Below, piece by piece: positions 1 to 10,562 of a DNA stretch of 64,000 nt. The notes beneath the pieces are model-generated. The model was given only the letters and a program-made list of their open reading frames with translations. It did not search any database and was not told the origin of the DNA. The DNA comes from Maratus speciosus. Its lineage: Eukaryota > Arthropoda > Arachnida > Araneae > Salticidae. The DNA lies in the NCBI GenBank assembly GCA_963932465.1, contig OZ010787.1:13256926-13320925 (forward strand), in the 5' to 3' direction. The first letter of the stretch is position 1. Every line of letters begins with the position of its first letter. The translations under genes and the position numbers were made by a program.

Positions 1-109
1 AAAACTTTTGACCTTATGCATAACCCTCCTGCAAGAATTTTTTTAATATCTGTCACCGTTTGCAAGTTATTGAATTTTAAAATCAGTCAGTCCTTTTTGG
101 GACACCCGG
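1..109 (+). mobile_element. Probable mariner-like element terminus (fragment)
   Basis: The sequence ends in TTTTTGGGACACCCGG followed by TA. Read from the other strand this is CCGGGTGTCCCAAAAA, the form typical of mariner/Tc1 terminal repeats next to a TA target. The rest of the element lies off the left edge and no transposase is visible, so the family call rests on the terminus alone. The right boundary (TA at 110-111) is followed at once by a microsatellite. Confidence 0.35.
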
Positions 110-206
110 TATGTATATATATAAAACATACGTATGTATGTATATGGATATATGTATATGTATATATATGTATATTTATATATATATATATACACATATG
201 TATGTA
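110..206. repeat. TA/TATG microsatellite
   Basis: This is an imperfect run of TA, GTATG and TATATG steps directly after the mariner-like terminus. The short open frame across it has a low-complexity product and is not considered a gene. Confidence 0.8.
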
Positions 207-225
207 TAAAATTTATGAGTTTTAA

Positions 226-770
226 AAATTATAGAAAGTTTACAAAGATGATAAAAAGTTTTACAAAGTTTTAACAAATATAAAAAAAAAGTTTAACAAA
301 ATTTAAAAAAATTTAACAAAAAAGTTTTACAAAAAATATATAAAAAAGTTTTAACAGAAATTTTTTTTATCAAAAGTAAAAAAAGTTTAAAAAAAAAAGT
401 TTTAACAAAAAAAAAGTTTTAAGAAAAAAAAATGTTTTATAAAAAAAGTTTTATAAAAAAAAAGTTTTAACAAAAGTAAAAAAAAAGTTTTAACAAAATT
501 TTAAAAAAAAATTTGTAAAAAAAATTTTTTTAACAAAAGTAAAAAAAAAAGTTTTAACAAAATTTAAAAAAAATGTTTAACAACAAAAAGTTAAAAAAAA
601 GTTAAAAAAGTTTTGACAAAAAAAGTTAAAAAAGGTTTTAACAAAAAAGTTTAAACAAAAAAAAGTTAAAAAAATTTTTAACAAAAAAAGTTAAAACGTT
701 AAAAAGAAAATTATAAATTAAAATTTTTACAAAAATTTTTAAAATAAAATAGTTTTAAATATGTTTTTTT
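226..770. repeat. Degenerate A-rich minisatellite
   Basis: A word close to AAAAAAGTTTTAACAAAA recurs more than 20 times with variable A-tract length, giving an irregular period of roughly 15-30 bp. It looks like slippage-driven expansion. There is no coding content. Confidence 0.8.
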
Positions 771-789
771 AAATTCTGAAAGATTAAAA

Positions 790-960
790 ACTGTCAAAGT
801 TATAAATGAACATGTTCGGATATGTTCAAATATAGTTCGGATTGTTTAAACATGCCCAAAGTTATGTTCGAATTTGTTTAATCATACTCTGAGATGGTTA
901 ACTATGCTTAAAGTTATGTTTAATTATGATTAGAAACATGTTCTGAAACATTATTTTTTC
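790..960. repeat. Short ATGTTCGAAT-type repeats
   Basis: Variants of ATGTTCGGATATGTTCAAAT recur several times in about 170 bp (for example near 810, 823, 865 and 945). This may be a decayed tandem array. Function unknown. Confidence 0.4.
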
Positions 961-1055
961 GCTTGTATGAGAAAAGTATGTTATTTCAAAATTATTAACA
1001 GTTAGTTTAAAAAATAATGTCTTTTACATCAACGTAATATATATTTTTCCCTAAA

Positions 1056-1464
1056 ATACTATGAAGCAGAAGGTAGGCGCCACTCTGTCTGCATTCCTAA
1101 CATTCCACGACGCCCCCTGTCAATCAACTGGCGCCAGATTGTCTACAGGTATTGCCACAAGATGTCGTCATACCTGAAAGCTCGCTTCTGATTGGTTGTT
1201 AGCAGTCACGTGATCTGTTATCAGTGACCTTGATCTCTAATCAGTGACCTTCATCTGCAGGTGTTAGACCCCGCGCATATCAGTTGTGTCTTGGATCTGG
1301 TGGATGAAGGTCATATGTTCTTTAGCTCTCGTTTACCGGACATTTAGCTTAGTGCTCTGCGGTACTTTATCGTACCTTTTACGGCATAAAATTAACTAAA
1401 GTTACCGTCGACTTTTCAGTTTCATGCTATTTTCAATGATTCTGCTTGCTTCAATCAACAAAAG
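1056..1464 (+). promoter_or_regulatory. Candidate promoter and 5' untranslated exon
   Basis: This island is clearly richer in G+C and CpG than its surroundings. It carries an inverted CCAAT box (ATTGG, 1191-1195), an E-box CACGTG (1207-1212), two TGACCT half-sites (near 1225 and 1245) and an AGGTCA (near 1305). It ends in AAAAG followed by GTATGT at 1465, a good 5' splice site. No ATG-started frame of useful length runs to the donor, so it would be an untranslated first exon. It shares short blocks with the 5.3-5.9 kb region. Transcription start and orientation are inferred. Confidence 0.35.
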
Positions 1465-3106
1465 GTATGTATAATTATTTTGTCTTTTAAGTGTAATGTT
1501 TGTCTAGTGTTTCTTAAAACAGAAAAGTTTTAGCAAACTTATAACAATCCTTTCAAAATGTGTCTTTCAATTTATTTATTTGCTTTATTAAACTGAACTT
1601 AAAATTTCACATTCTACATTACCTAATTCGAAACATGTTCTATCATTCTCGATATTCAACTTGTGTTTCACAAGTTTTGCTTTCATTAGTTTTATCTGTG
1701 ATTTCATTTAAAAAAACAATTGTTGAAAAAATAAACTCGAAAAATATATTTTCAAACAATGTGATTTGTTTAACATATTATTTCTAACAACAAAACTAAA
1801 AATATGTCATTGAAGTTAGCCATTTACTTTTTTCTAAATTTAAAACTGACTCAAAATTCATTGTTAAAAGCGATTTTTGTCACGTAGCAATCAGATTTCT
1901 CTCACTCATATGTTTGATAATTTAGTTAAAGACATCTACTTTCAGAGTATTATCTAAAAGGTTTATTCTGTTTTCAAATAAATGTCTTTCTATTTCAAAG
2001 TATTTTAATAACAACATCTGTTAGTTTGTAAACAAATGAATGAAAACTTTCGTTAAAAAGTTGTCTTTGGATTGAACAACTTAAAAATATCTTTGTGTTT
2101 CAACCTTTTTAAGAAAATCAAGCGTTATTCTTTTGAAAACTTGAAAAATAAATACAATTTAATTTATGATAACATTAGTTTAATTTAATGAGAGACATTT
2201 ATTCATACAACTGAAACGGTTAATGAACGTTTAAAACAAATCTTTGTTATGTTTGAAGCGATCTTTCTTTAATCCATTCGGAACCATGAGCGCATATGCA
2301 CCCACGAAAGTACTTAAAACATTTGAATTTGATAACAGTAAAAAAAATAGAAGTAAAATTGATTGTATTTAATTACGTGATTTTTGTGATTTACAAAGTT
2401 AATTGAAATAATTAATAAAAGTAGTGCCAAACGAATAAAATTCATGAAAAAAAATGCTGGTTCTGAACAGGTTAAAAGCTGGGAAAAGCAATAATAGCAT
2501 TCTTTTCTTATAGCAGAAAATATCTGTTTATTTCATCAATTTTAGTAAAAACTCATAAAAAAAACTTAATACAGTCTCCAGAAAATTAAAAAAATAATTT
2601 CTGTTAATTGGAATCTTGATTTTTATTGTATAAAAAGGAAAAAAGATTTATATTTGAATCGAAACATACTCTTTTTATTTTAAACTAAAAACAAAAAAGA
2701 TTTATCTTCTATTCTTAATTGAACATCTTTGTTGAGATAAGAAACATGGTGATAGGAAATGTCTGAAAACTATTTTTTTTCTTTTTGCCTAAAGCAATAC
2801 ATAGTTTTCATAGTTGAACGCTATGAGAGATTGCATCCCACAGGAGATGCTAAAAGATAAAACACCCCTTCTAAAATTCGCCAGAGGGGTGAACGTTTCA
2901 AAAGTTGCTTGATAATAAACATTATCTACAATTGTTATTTCAACTAACGTGTGAAACTATGGACTGGCTTCCCATTCGTTTAAAGCTTCGCTAGTTTCAG
3001 CAAATCAAAGGGTCTAAAAGTGATGTCATTGAAAACAAAATAATATCACAACATTGTAAAACTTCATTCGGAAATCATTTGCGGACTGTTATTTTCTATA
3101 TTTTGC
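1465..3106. other. AT-rich DNA without a recognisable gene
   Basis: This is intron-like or intergenic sequence. Open frames are short and low in complexity. One small hairpin is visible: CACCCCT near 2862 pairs with AGGGGTG near 2884. Nothing else is supported. Confidence 0.6.
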
Positions 3107-3133
3107 TAGCGTGTTTTCAAGACCGGGAATTCA

Positions 3134-3157
3134 ATGAAGATTTTCAATTTTGAAGAA
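3134..3157 (+). CDS. Candidate first coding exon (8 codons)
   Basis: An ATG at 3134 opens MKIFNFEE and stops exactly at a consensus donor (GAA followed by GTAAGT at 3158). An acceptor-like pyrimidine stretch ending in TTTTGCTAG lies about 27 bases upstream. The phase (0) fits the 16-base candidate exon at 5286, which in turn fits the exon at 14458. The exon is short and the chain could be coincidence. The protein is not recognised. Confidence 0.2.
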
Positions 3158-3436
3158 GTAAGTTTTTGTTTTGACATGTTGGAAAATTTTGTTTAAAAGA
3201 AAAAAAAATCCACTACTAAAAGTTAATACTTAAAAGCTTCTTTAAATAGTTATTTTACTAGTTAAAAACATTTATCTAATTGCCTACATTGTTATTTGTT
3301 AAAATATATTATCATTAACCTTTTTTGGTATAAGATTCAAACTATCAAAAGAACTTGTTCGTTCTATTTGAAAAGAGTTCAGTAGCTCGCGCATTTAAAA
3401 TTATTTCTCCAAATTAGTGGATAAGATTAAACTTAA

Positions 3437-3810
3437 GAAAATTCATAGCTTTCACATCAATTTACTGTTAACTTGAAAAAATATATTCCTTCATTAGTAA
3501 CTAATAATAAAATAAAATAAATAAATAAAGTACAAACCACTTTTTCTAAAAATAAAATAAAACTTTGCGTTATCTATCATTTAAATATCTTAGTTAAAAG
3601 CAGTAAAATACTAATTGATACATTACCGGCAAGAAACATCATTGATGCGCAACCGTATGGTTGCACACAGGATAACCTTTCACTATATATATAGAAACCA
3701 CTTGTCTCGTAGGAGACATGAGAGAAAACTAGCGATTACAACTACTTCGCATTCTTTTAGATAAAACACTTAAGAAAATTCAAAAGCTTTCACGTAAATT
3801 TCTGTTAACT

Positions 3811-3852
<42 letters not shown>

Positions 3853-3925
3853 CTTTCATTAGTAACTAATAAAAAAAATATAAAGATCATACCACTTTTT
3901 CTAAAAAACAAAACTTTACTTCCTT
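3437..3925. repeat. Tandem duplication with (TA)n expansion in one copy
   Basis: A block of about 130 bp near 3437-3570 (GAAAATTCATAGCTTTCAC to CCACTTTTTCTAAAAA) recurs at about 3773-3910 in the same order. The second copy has gained a long (TA)n run at about 3812-3848 where the first has only AAAAAATATAT. The copies lie about 335 bp apart. Confidence 0.7.
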
Positions 3926-4870
3926 AGTCACTGAAAATGTCTTTGTTAAAAGATTAAAACTAACTCTCATTCTTATAAATAAAATATATATATCTCAAAA
4001 TAAGTAGTTAAAAAAACTAATATAGAAAGCATATTCATATGATGAAACAACGGGTTGCAATAATGTGTCCTCTCTGAGCGAGATTTGATAATGATCAAGT
4101 ATTTCCCCTGTCCAGGAAAAAAAAAAAAAAAAATTTTGGGATGTACTGATACAATCTAATTTCTTGAAAGGGAGTGTGTTGCAGTGTATGGGTTCAAAAC
4201 CTGTAATTCTAAAGGTATGTTTTCTTTACAAAATCGTAATGGAATTTGTGTATATGATTCTTTGGATACTCAGAGAAATCGAATAAGCTTGCATGATGTT
4301 CCATATCATCCAAAACATTCTTAGTGTGTATATGGTAACACAATGAGTTTGTGTCGTTGAAAATTAGCTTTACATCATCTTTATACTCTTTTTAATAAAA
4401 TTATAGTGAAATTTATACATTAGAAGTTTAGGCAATTCTAAGATTTTAAATCCAACATAAATCGGTCGATTCAAAAGTATGTTATTTTTAAGCCTTTCCA
4501 CAGCACTTAGGTCTTCATCTTATGTTAAATATGCTTTAAACTAGGTGAAGTCATTAATTTTCAACTCTTTTTCAGTGTTGCAAAGCACAATATTTCTCCT
4601 TTTTCCAAAAACAGTTGTTCATTAATTTAAAAAAGTTCTTTTCTTAGTTCAAAAAAAAAAAAAAAAAAAAAAACGTTTTCGCATTCAGCATATATTTCAG
4701 TTAACAATCATCCTTGACAATAATTAAACAAAAACATTACTGTTAAAAACTAATTCGCGTTCTTTGATTAGTAAAAATAGTTTATATTCTTTTAAATAAT
4801 AATTAAATGAAAATAAATGTAAAGTTGTTTATTAAAAGCTTTATTTGAGAAAAAAACTTTATTATTATTC
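3926..4870. other. AT-rich DNA with A-runs, no supported gene
   Basis: Two long A-runs occur (near 4119-4134 and 4650-4673). A 60-codon open stretch around 4160-4320 has a faint copia-like look but no diagnostic motif, so it is not annotated as coding. Confidence 0.5.
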
Positions 4871-4875
4871 CGAAA

Positions 4876-5060
4876 CTTTATCATTTGTTTCGGAAATTAA
4901 CAAATGACTAAAGAAAAATTAACTAATTTATTAAAAAGTTTTATTACCAAATAACTTACTGATAAAAAAAAAAAAACTTGTTTCGGAAATTAACAAATAA
5001 CTAAATGAAAATTAACTAATTTATTTAAAACTTTATTACAATGACTAAATGAAAAACATG
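4876..5060. repeat. About 103-bp tandem duplication
   Basis: The block beginning GTTTCGGAAATTAACAAAT at about 4877 is repeated at about 4980, followed in both cases by AAAATTAACTAATTTATT and a TTTATTAC segment. A weaker third relic lies near 5205-5230. Confidence 0.7.
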
Positions 5061-5285
5061 TTTTGAAAATTATGGAACCCTCCTCCATCGTCTGCTCCTA
5101 ACACAAGTCAGGCGATTCTCTCAAAAAGTTTTATTAGCAATGACTAATTAAAAATGAATTAATTATTAAAGCTTTATTTGCAAGGCCTAAATAAAAAATA
5201 ATGATTCGAAAATTAGCAAATGACAAAAACTTATTTTGTTAAACTCATAAAAAATGTATTCACTTCTTTAAGTCAGTTCAAATAG

Positions 5286-5301
5286 GATGATGACATTGCA
5301 G
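5286..5301 (+). CDS. Candidate 16-base microexon
   Basis: GATGATGACATTGCAG sits between an acceptor-like TTCAAATAG and a consensus donor GTAAGTG at 5302. Read after the 3134 exon it gives DDDIA plus one spare base. That base completes a codon with the two-base start of the 14458 exon. All three joins are in phase, which is the only reason to list it. A 16-base exon is unusual and the acceptor is weak. Confidence 0.2.
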
Positions 5302-5499
5302 GTAAGTGAATCATCCTCTCAAGAGAGGGCGCTGGTGTTCATGCCCTCGGGGGAAAGCGATGGTGCTGCCCCCTAGGTTCGTCTCTTGTCCAATCAGAAG
5401 CAAGCTCCTTATCTTGATGAAGCCGGTTGTTGCGCGCTTCTTCGTTCATTAGCCCGGTGGATGTCATACAGGTAGGACGTGTCTCTGCGCCGCTCCGTG
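5302..5499 (+). promoter_or_regulatory. Second CpG-richer island, candidate alternative promoter/exon
   Basis: This is a G+C-rich island in AT-rich DNA, with a canonical CCAATCAG (5400-5407) and an end at CTCCGTG followed by GTAAGT (donor at 5500). No ATG-started frame reaches the donor. It resembles the island at 1056-1464 in composition and layout, so the two may be alternative first exons or copies of one promoter. Orientation is inferred from the donor. Confidence 0.35.
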
Positions 5500-5689
5500 G
5501 TAAGTATTTTTTAATTGCATGCGATCTTTTCTAATCATTCCTAATTATTCCTTTGTTCTACCTTTCTCTTACAACAGACTTTCCTTTATTAACACTCTTC
5601 TTACAGTAGATTTTTATTAATTCATTAGACTTTTATTGATTCATTAACATTATCCTTTGTTCTAACCCCTGTCTTGCAGTACACTTTTC

Positions 5690-5880
5690 ATTCTCTCTTC
5701 TTTGTTTTAACTCCTCTACTATAGCACGTCGTGTGGGTGCCAGTCTGTCTCGACTCCTCCCACCTGTCCATCACTTTCTTATCTCCCCTACCTGTCAATC
5801 ACTCGACTCCACCCACCTGTCACTCATCCTTGCTCCTCGCTCTTCAGCTCTTGGCTCCTGGTGGCATAGAACCCCCATTT
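5690..5880. repeat. Pyrimidine-rich CCTGTCAATCAC repeats related to the 1.1-kb island
   Basis: The words CCACCTGTCCATCAC, CTACCTGTCAATCAC and CCACCTGTCACTCATC occur in quick succession. GGTGCCAGTCTGTCT near 5737 resembles GGCGCCACTCTGTCT at about 1075, where CCTGTCAATCA also follows. This suggests shared ancestry of the two regions. The open frames here are compositional. Confidence 0.4.
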
Positions 5881-6739
5881 TCCTTCTACTTGCATTCGAT
5901 TTCAAATCCCTTTGATAGATATGCCAGCAGATTCCATGCTTTTCCGTTTAAAAATGAGTTTAAAATTCTCGATGAATTATTGTGCGAGGTTTCTTTTAGA
6001 CCCCCCCCCCTCTTAAAAAAATCAAAAACACCTGCATTCCTGATCTACAGATTCTTTTAGAAATGATTAAAATGAGAATTTTTATATCTTATTCAATTGA
6101 CGAAATGGGATGTGATAACGTTATTTTATTTGTACATAGCGCTAAATATTAAAATTAATACGTTTATTATCTATTTGTAAATAATTTTAATATATGGCAC
6201 TGTGAAAATAAATGTCATTTTAGCACGTCGTCATTTTAATGTCGTTCGAGCATGCTATTTAAGATACTTGAGTTAAAGTTGAGATTGCTAACGACCAAAC
6301 GTTCTCATGACGCTCTTTAGTGTATAGAAAAGTTTACTCAATTTTAACGGGATTTTTTCTTTTAAATATTATTCATAATGAATTATTAATTTTGAATATC
6401 GCACTTATATTATTTATATCAAATTAATAATTTCATATTTCCAGAGCTCCCACTCAACTTGTGTAGTAAAAAAGGGGACCAAAAGGGAGCACATATTTTG
6501 TAAAAAAAGAGATCAAAAGGAAACTATTTTCGCATATCGTAAAATAAAATAAGCAAGGAAAACCTACTTTCCTTCAATTGTCACTAATTAATAAATGTTC
6601 AAAGTACAATTTGTTATAAAGAAAATGCTTGCTCCGATTCACATTCTGAAATTCATTATCTTAAAGCCATTGTTATTGGTAGAGGTTACAAACCTTCTAA
6701 GACAAATTGAATTTCACGAATTTTTTCACGACTATTTAA

Positions 6740-6942
6740 CCCCTTGAGGGGCGGTGGGATATATTTTATCCCACCTGCGATTAATGAAGATTTCCACCAG
6801 AAAAAGTTTATGAAATTTTACTTTTCTAACTTTGGTGGAAAAAAGTCATAAAATTGCTTTTCCATATTTTGAAAGAACTTTTTTCTAAATTTCCAGTGGG
6901 AATTCAGCATTACACAAACGCAATTGCTTGCCCCTCAAGGGG
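6740..6942. mobile_element. piggyBac-type MITE with TTAA target duplication
   Basis: The 203-bp element starts CCCCTTGAGGGGC and ends GCCCCTCAAGGGG. It is flanked on both sides by TTAA (6736-6739 and 6943-6946), the hallmark target of piggyBac transposons. Just inside the left end, GGTGGGAT and ATCCCACC form a second perfect hairpin. It has no coding capacity. It lies within the hAT-like element 6442-7704 and so inserted after it. Confidence 0.85.
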
Positions 6943-6949
6943 TTAAAGA

Positions 6950-7556
6950 AATTTGCATGTTTTTCGGGATCCTTTGATGAAATTTATGTTTTTTACTATC
7001 TCTTTACGAAATTAAAGTTTTTAAAATATTTTGACGAAATTTTTTTTTTTTTCGATTTTTTGACGAAATTCACGTTCTTTTCGCAATCTTTTGACGAAAT
7101 TAACGTTTTTTCGCGATCCTTTGACGAAATTCGCGTGTTTTTTTTATTTTTTTGGCGAAATTTGCGTCTCATTGAGAGACCTTTTGGCGAAATTCGCGTG
7201 TTTTTTGCCACCTTTTGACGAAAATCGCGTTTTACGCTATTCTTTGACAAAACTTGTGTTTTATTGAGAGATCTTTTGATGAAATTCGCGATCTTTTGAC
7301 AAAATTCTCGTTTTTTTTGCGATCCTTTGCCAATATTTGCGTATTTTTTGCGATCCTTTGTTGTAATTTGCAACCTTTTGGCGAAAAACGCGTTTTTGGC
7401 TATTCTTTGACAAGACTTGCGTTTTTTTTTTTTTTTTTTGCAATCTTTTGAGGAAATTAGTCTTTTTTGCGATCTTTTGACCGCTTTTTTTCTATCTTTT
7501 AACGAAATTCACGATCTTTTGAAGAAATGAACATATGTGCGAAAAGCGCGATTTTT
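6950..7556. repeat. About 30-35-bp minisatellite (TTTTGACGAAATTCGCG)
   Basis: About 17 irregular copies of a unit containing CGATCCTTTGACGAAATTCGCG and a T-tract. Lysine-rich or phenylalanine-rich open frames on both strands here are products of the repeat, not genes. The same word, reversed, recurs in a different hAT-like element at 41.9-42.1 and 43.4-43.6 kb. Confidence 0.8.
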
Positions 7557-7995
7557 CCGCGATGCCCGGCTTAATGCCAAACATCAGTAAAATTTTAAAT
7601 AAAAGTCGGTTAAAAGTGTCAAAAAACGGACTTTACGGACATAACAATGAAAAAACCGACCAATACTGACTTGAAGCAAAAAAACGGATCTAGTGGGAGC
7701 CCTGTAATTTCGGTGCTTGTGGTTTTTAAAATTTCAGTTTAATTAATTTATTGTTGCAAAATCATTTGCGATATACCAAGGTAATAATGCAATTTATCAT
7801 CCGCGCCATATGCCGGAATTTAAGCTGCAAATTTCATGCAATTTTAGTGTAGTTTTTCGTATTTATATTATTTAAATTATATTAATAATTTCGAATTTTG
7901 CATTTAAATTATTTATTTCTAATTAATAATTTCATTTTTATGATTTCTTAATTCTTCTTATTAATGTGTTTCTGTTTAGTACGCCATTCGCGATT

Positions 7996-8158
7996 ACCGC
8001 GGAAATTTCACATGCGGCGTAAACCCTTGTCGAAATATACATTCGTAGATGGTGTATAGCCTGCGGGCTATACAACGATGCAGCTCCGCGGCTTATACAC
8101 GAACTTTTTTATGGTACTGCTCAATTTAGGGGTGCGGGCTATACACCCGAAAATACGG
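7996..8158. mobile_element. Remnant of a CCGTAATTT-type TIR element
   Basis: The right end reads GGGCTATACACCCGAAAATACGG then TA (8159-8160) and matches in layout the ends of the element at 27788-29171. A diverged left end (CCGCGGAAATTTC after TA at 7994) is possible but weak. Inside, GCGGGCTATACA and GCGGCTTATACACG recur. Superfamily not assigned; TA targets fit Tc1/mariner/pogo-type elements. Confidence 0.4.
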
Positions 8159-8337
8159 TACTTCTCCCCTTTGTCCTTTTCAGCAGAGAATTTTTAAAAT
8201 CCTTTTAAACTTTAAAGGTTTCCAAGAGGTACATTCATGTTCAAAATTAAGAGAATTTGCATATTTTGTTGAACTTCATGAAAAGTAACTGAACGAAAGG
8301 TAAAACTAATGCTTCAAAACAAAGAAGCAACTCTTTA

Positions 8338-8890
8338 TAGTCCAAGAGCCGACAGCACAAAAACCTATGTTATTAAGCACAAGAAAAAAATCCTTTATTT
8401 TATGGGAGAGTAGAAGTAGGGGAATCTAATGATCCATGTGTTCCAGAAGTGAAGTGTTGCATAAGCACCACCAGCGGTTGACTCGTAGGCTTATTATGTT
8501 TGTTCTACAACTATCCTCCATGTTTTCATACCTTTGTTCAGTGTTGAATTCAGACACTTTTCTCTGGGAGGGACATTAGAGAGTTCCAGGGGTGGGGGGG
8601 ATTGCATCTTTTGACCATTGAAAACACAAAAGCTCAAATCTTCCATGGAGAATGTCTCTCCCCCCCCCCCCAGGCCATCCCCTGAATTCAACACTGCCTT
8701 TGTTTGTAGGACAAACACAATGATAAACCTACGAGTCAACCATTGGTGGTATTAATTTTTGGCTTATGCACCACTTCACTTCCAGCAGGCGTGGATCATT
8801 AGATTTCCCTACTTCTACTCTTCCATAAAATAAAGGTTTTTTTTCTTGTGCTTGGTAACATAGGTTTTCGTGCTGTCGGCTCTTGGACTA
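8338..8890. mobile_element. Foldback element (long inverted repeats)
   Basis: Arms of about 210 bp (8338-8553 and 8682-8890) are near-perfect inverted copies, beginning TAGTCCAAGAGCCGACAGCA and ending with its complement. The 128-bp centre has G-run and C-run blocks (near 8593 and 8660) that extend the hairpin. No gene is present; the open frame on the minus strand follows from the inverted structure. Confidence 0.8.
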
Positions 8891-9020
8891 TTAATGTTGA
8901 ATATGTAAGTGTACAGGTGTGTGTATGGGCAGAGTGCATAGAGGAACAGGCTTTATAAGTGAGTGTAGCAATTTTCTCGTTTTGTTTGCTTGTACACCTT
9001 GCTGAATATGTTGGTATTTT

Positions 9021-10019
9021 TAATTAACCATTTATATACCAATTTCAGACATTATTTCACATTTTAAATCACCATGATGTATACAGGTCTATTTCTATAA
9101 AATATACTTGATGTAACATTTAAAAATATATTAGATGCCACATTTAAAAAACATATTAAAAAGTTCATCTCAAAAAACACATTAAAAAGTTCATCTCACT
9201 AACATTTTCGTTCATACTAGAACATCCTCAGTTAGTTTATTGACTGAAACATTTCCATTTTTCCTATTTATCTTGATTTGAGATCAGCTGATTCCCCCCC
9301 CCTTCTCCTTTCTTCCCTCCCCCTTCTCCTTTCTTCCCTCCCTTTTTTTTCTTTAAGTATCCTCATCCATCGAGAGTCAATAAGCATGTGTGTCATATCG
9401 TTACAGAGTTTTTCTTTAGAAGTTTGGATCTCTATGGTTTTGCGTAGTAGAGCATTATGCATATTTTCGTAGTTTGCGATTTTCTCTATCTCTAAAGTTT
9501 CTATTTGTAGGGGGGTTATAAGGTTCTTTTTTGCTAGAGCTGTAGTTTCTTTATTCAATCTTATGTCTCTGATATGTTCTTTCTTCCTTTCATCAATTTT
9601 TCTTTTAGCCATTCCTATGTAATTTATTTTTTCGTTTTTTCTATTTATGCAACTGATTTTATAAATGCCTGCAGTTTGAGTTTTTTCATAATTTTCTGTT
9701 TCATTTCTTATTGCTTTATATAAGGATAGATGGGGTGTTATTGGAACTTGTTTACCTAGTTTCTTAAACTCTCATTTAATTTTTAATGCTATCCCATTCA
9801 TATATGGAATAGGGGTGCTATATCTGAAATTTTCTTGGGTTGGTTGGATCTGTTCTTTCAGTTGCTCTTTGAATAAGTTTATTTAGAGTTTTCTTGGGGT
9901 GTCCTGCTATTTAAACCTATTTTTTCAATGTTTTTCAATTCTCCTTTAAAGATTCTGCTGTTAAAATTGTATTTAAAATGTGAAATAATGTCTGAAATTG
10001 ATATATAAATGATTAATTA
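9021..10019 (-). mobile_element. Penelope-like element fragment flanked by inverted repeats
   Basis: A 49-bp sequence at 9021-9069 (containing TTTCAGACATTATTTCACAT) recurs inverted at 9971-10019 with only a few mismatches. The piece between encodes a GIY-YIG endonuclease relic on the minus strand. Penelope-like elements are known for terminal repeats in direct or inverted orientation, and this arrangement fits. It is 5'-truncated, with only the last part of the reverse transcriptase region present. Confidence 0.6.
9268..9960 (-). pseudogene. Penelope-like RT C-terminus and GIY-YIG endonuclease, degenerate
   Basis: The minus strand reads, in order, an IFKGELKNIEKIGLNSR segment like the end of a Penelope reverse transcriptase (a different frame), then a linker with two in-frame stops (near 9883 and 9772). 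The endonuclease core follows: GIYKISC, a spacer, then YIGMAKRKIDERKKEHIRDI. The GIY and YIG tripeptides, the Arg and the His that define GIY-YIG nucleases are visible. An alpha-helical tail follows, ending in a C/T-rich microsatellite that encodes an artefactual RRRGREERRRGG. In intact elements this nuclease nicks the target for primed reverse transcription. This copy cannot be functional. Confidence 0.75.
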
Positions 10020-10562
10020 TAAATACAGGCATTACAATCTCATATGTAGATAACTACATTTTTATATATTGATATTTCTTTTTGGAACATTTGATGAAAT
10101 TCAAAAGAAAACAATAAAAATGAGTAACCGCCAGTGTGTTTGGATGATGTAATTAGGTGGTAAATCTCGGTAAGACTGGAAACAGGGCAGTTTCAAATGC
10201 AAATTCCTAGAAACTTCAATGTAAGGCACAGCATCGTGACCAACTTATGGAAACAGTTTAAGGACACTGGATCCATAGAAAGAGGGTCTCCAAGAGCCAT
10301 GACGGCCAACGAAGATCGCTATTTGTCCATTACAGCGAGGGGTAACAAGACTACAACAGTGTTTCTGCTCTCTCGTGACCTTTATGCAGCCACAGGCAGT
10401 TGGGTTTCAAGGGTTACTGTTTGCAGAAGGCTACATGACAGAGGGATTTTTGCAAGGTCCTGCTTACTTCTGCACACAGGAGAACCAATTTAGCATGGTG
10501 CAGAAATCGACTTTGGACACGAGATCAATAGAGGACCATCTTATTCACTGATGAGTCTCTCT

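Larger units (their letters stand above)
6442..7704. mobile_element. Non-autonomous hAT-like element
   Basis: The ends are CAGAGCTCCCACT (6442-6454) and AGTGGGAGCCCTG (7692-7704), a 13-bp terminal inverted repeat with one mismatch in the CAGRG form usual for hAT transposons. The flanking octamers (CATATTTC and TAATTTCG) are not a clean duplication, so the insertion is old or the ends are slightly misplaced. There is no transposase. Most of the interior is a 30-bp-type minisatellite plus a nested piggyBac-type MITE. Confidence 0.6.

Noticed and set aside
4160..4325. 60-codon open stretch with a faint copia-like RISLHDVPY segment
   Set aside because: No protease, zinc or integrase motif is present and the flanks are A-runs; similarity is too weak.
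5731..6060. 109-codon open frame in a pyrimidine-rich stretch
   Set aside because: The product is compositional (Ser, Pro, Leu) with C-run text, no domain, and overlaps simple repeats.
6996..7451. Open frames of 60-125 codons on both strands
   Set aside because: They are translations of the 30-bp minisatellite (repeated FDEI/SKD-type words) with no independent support.
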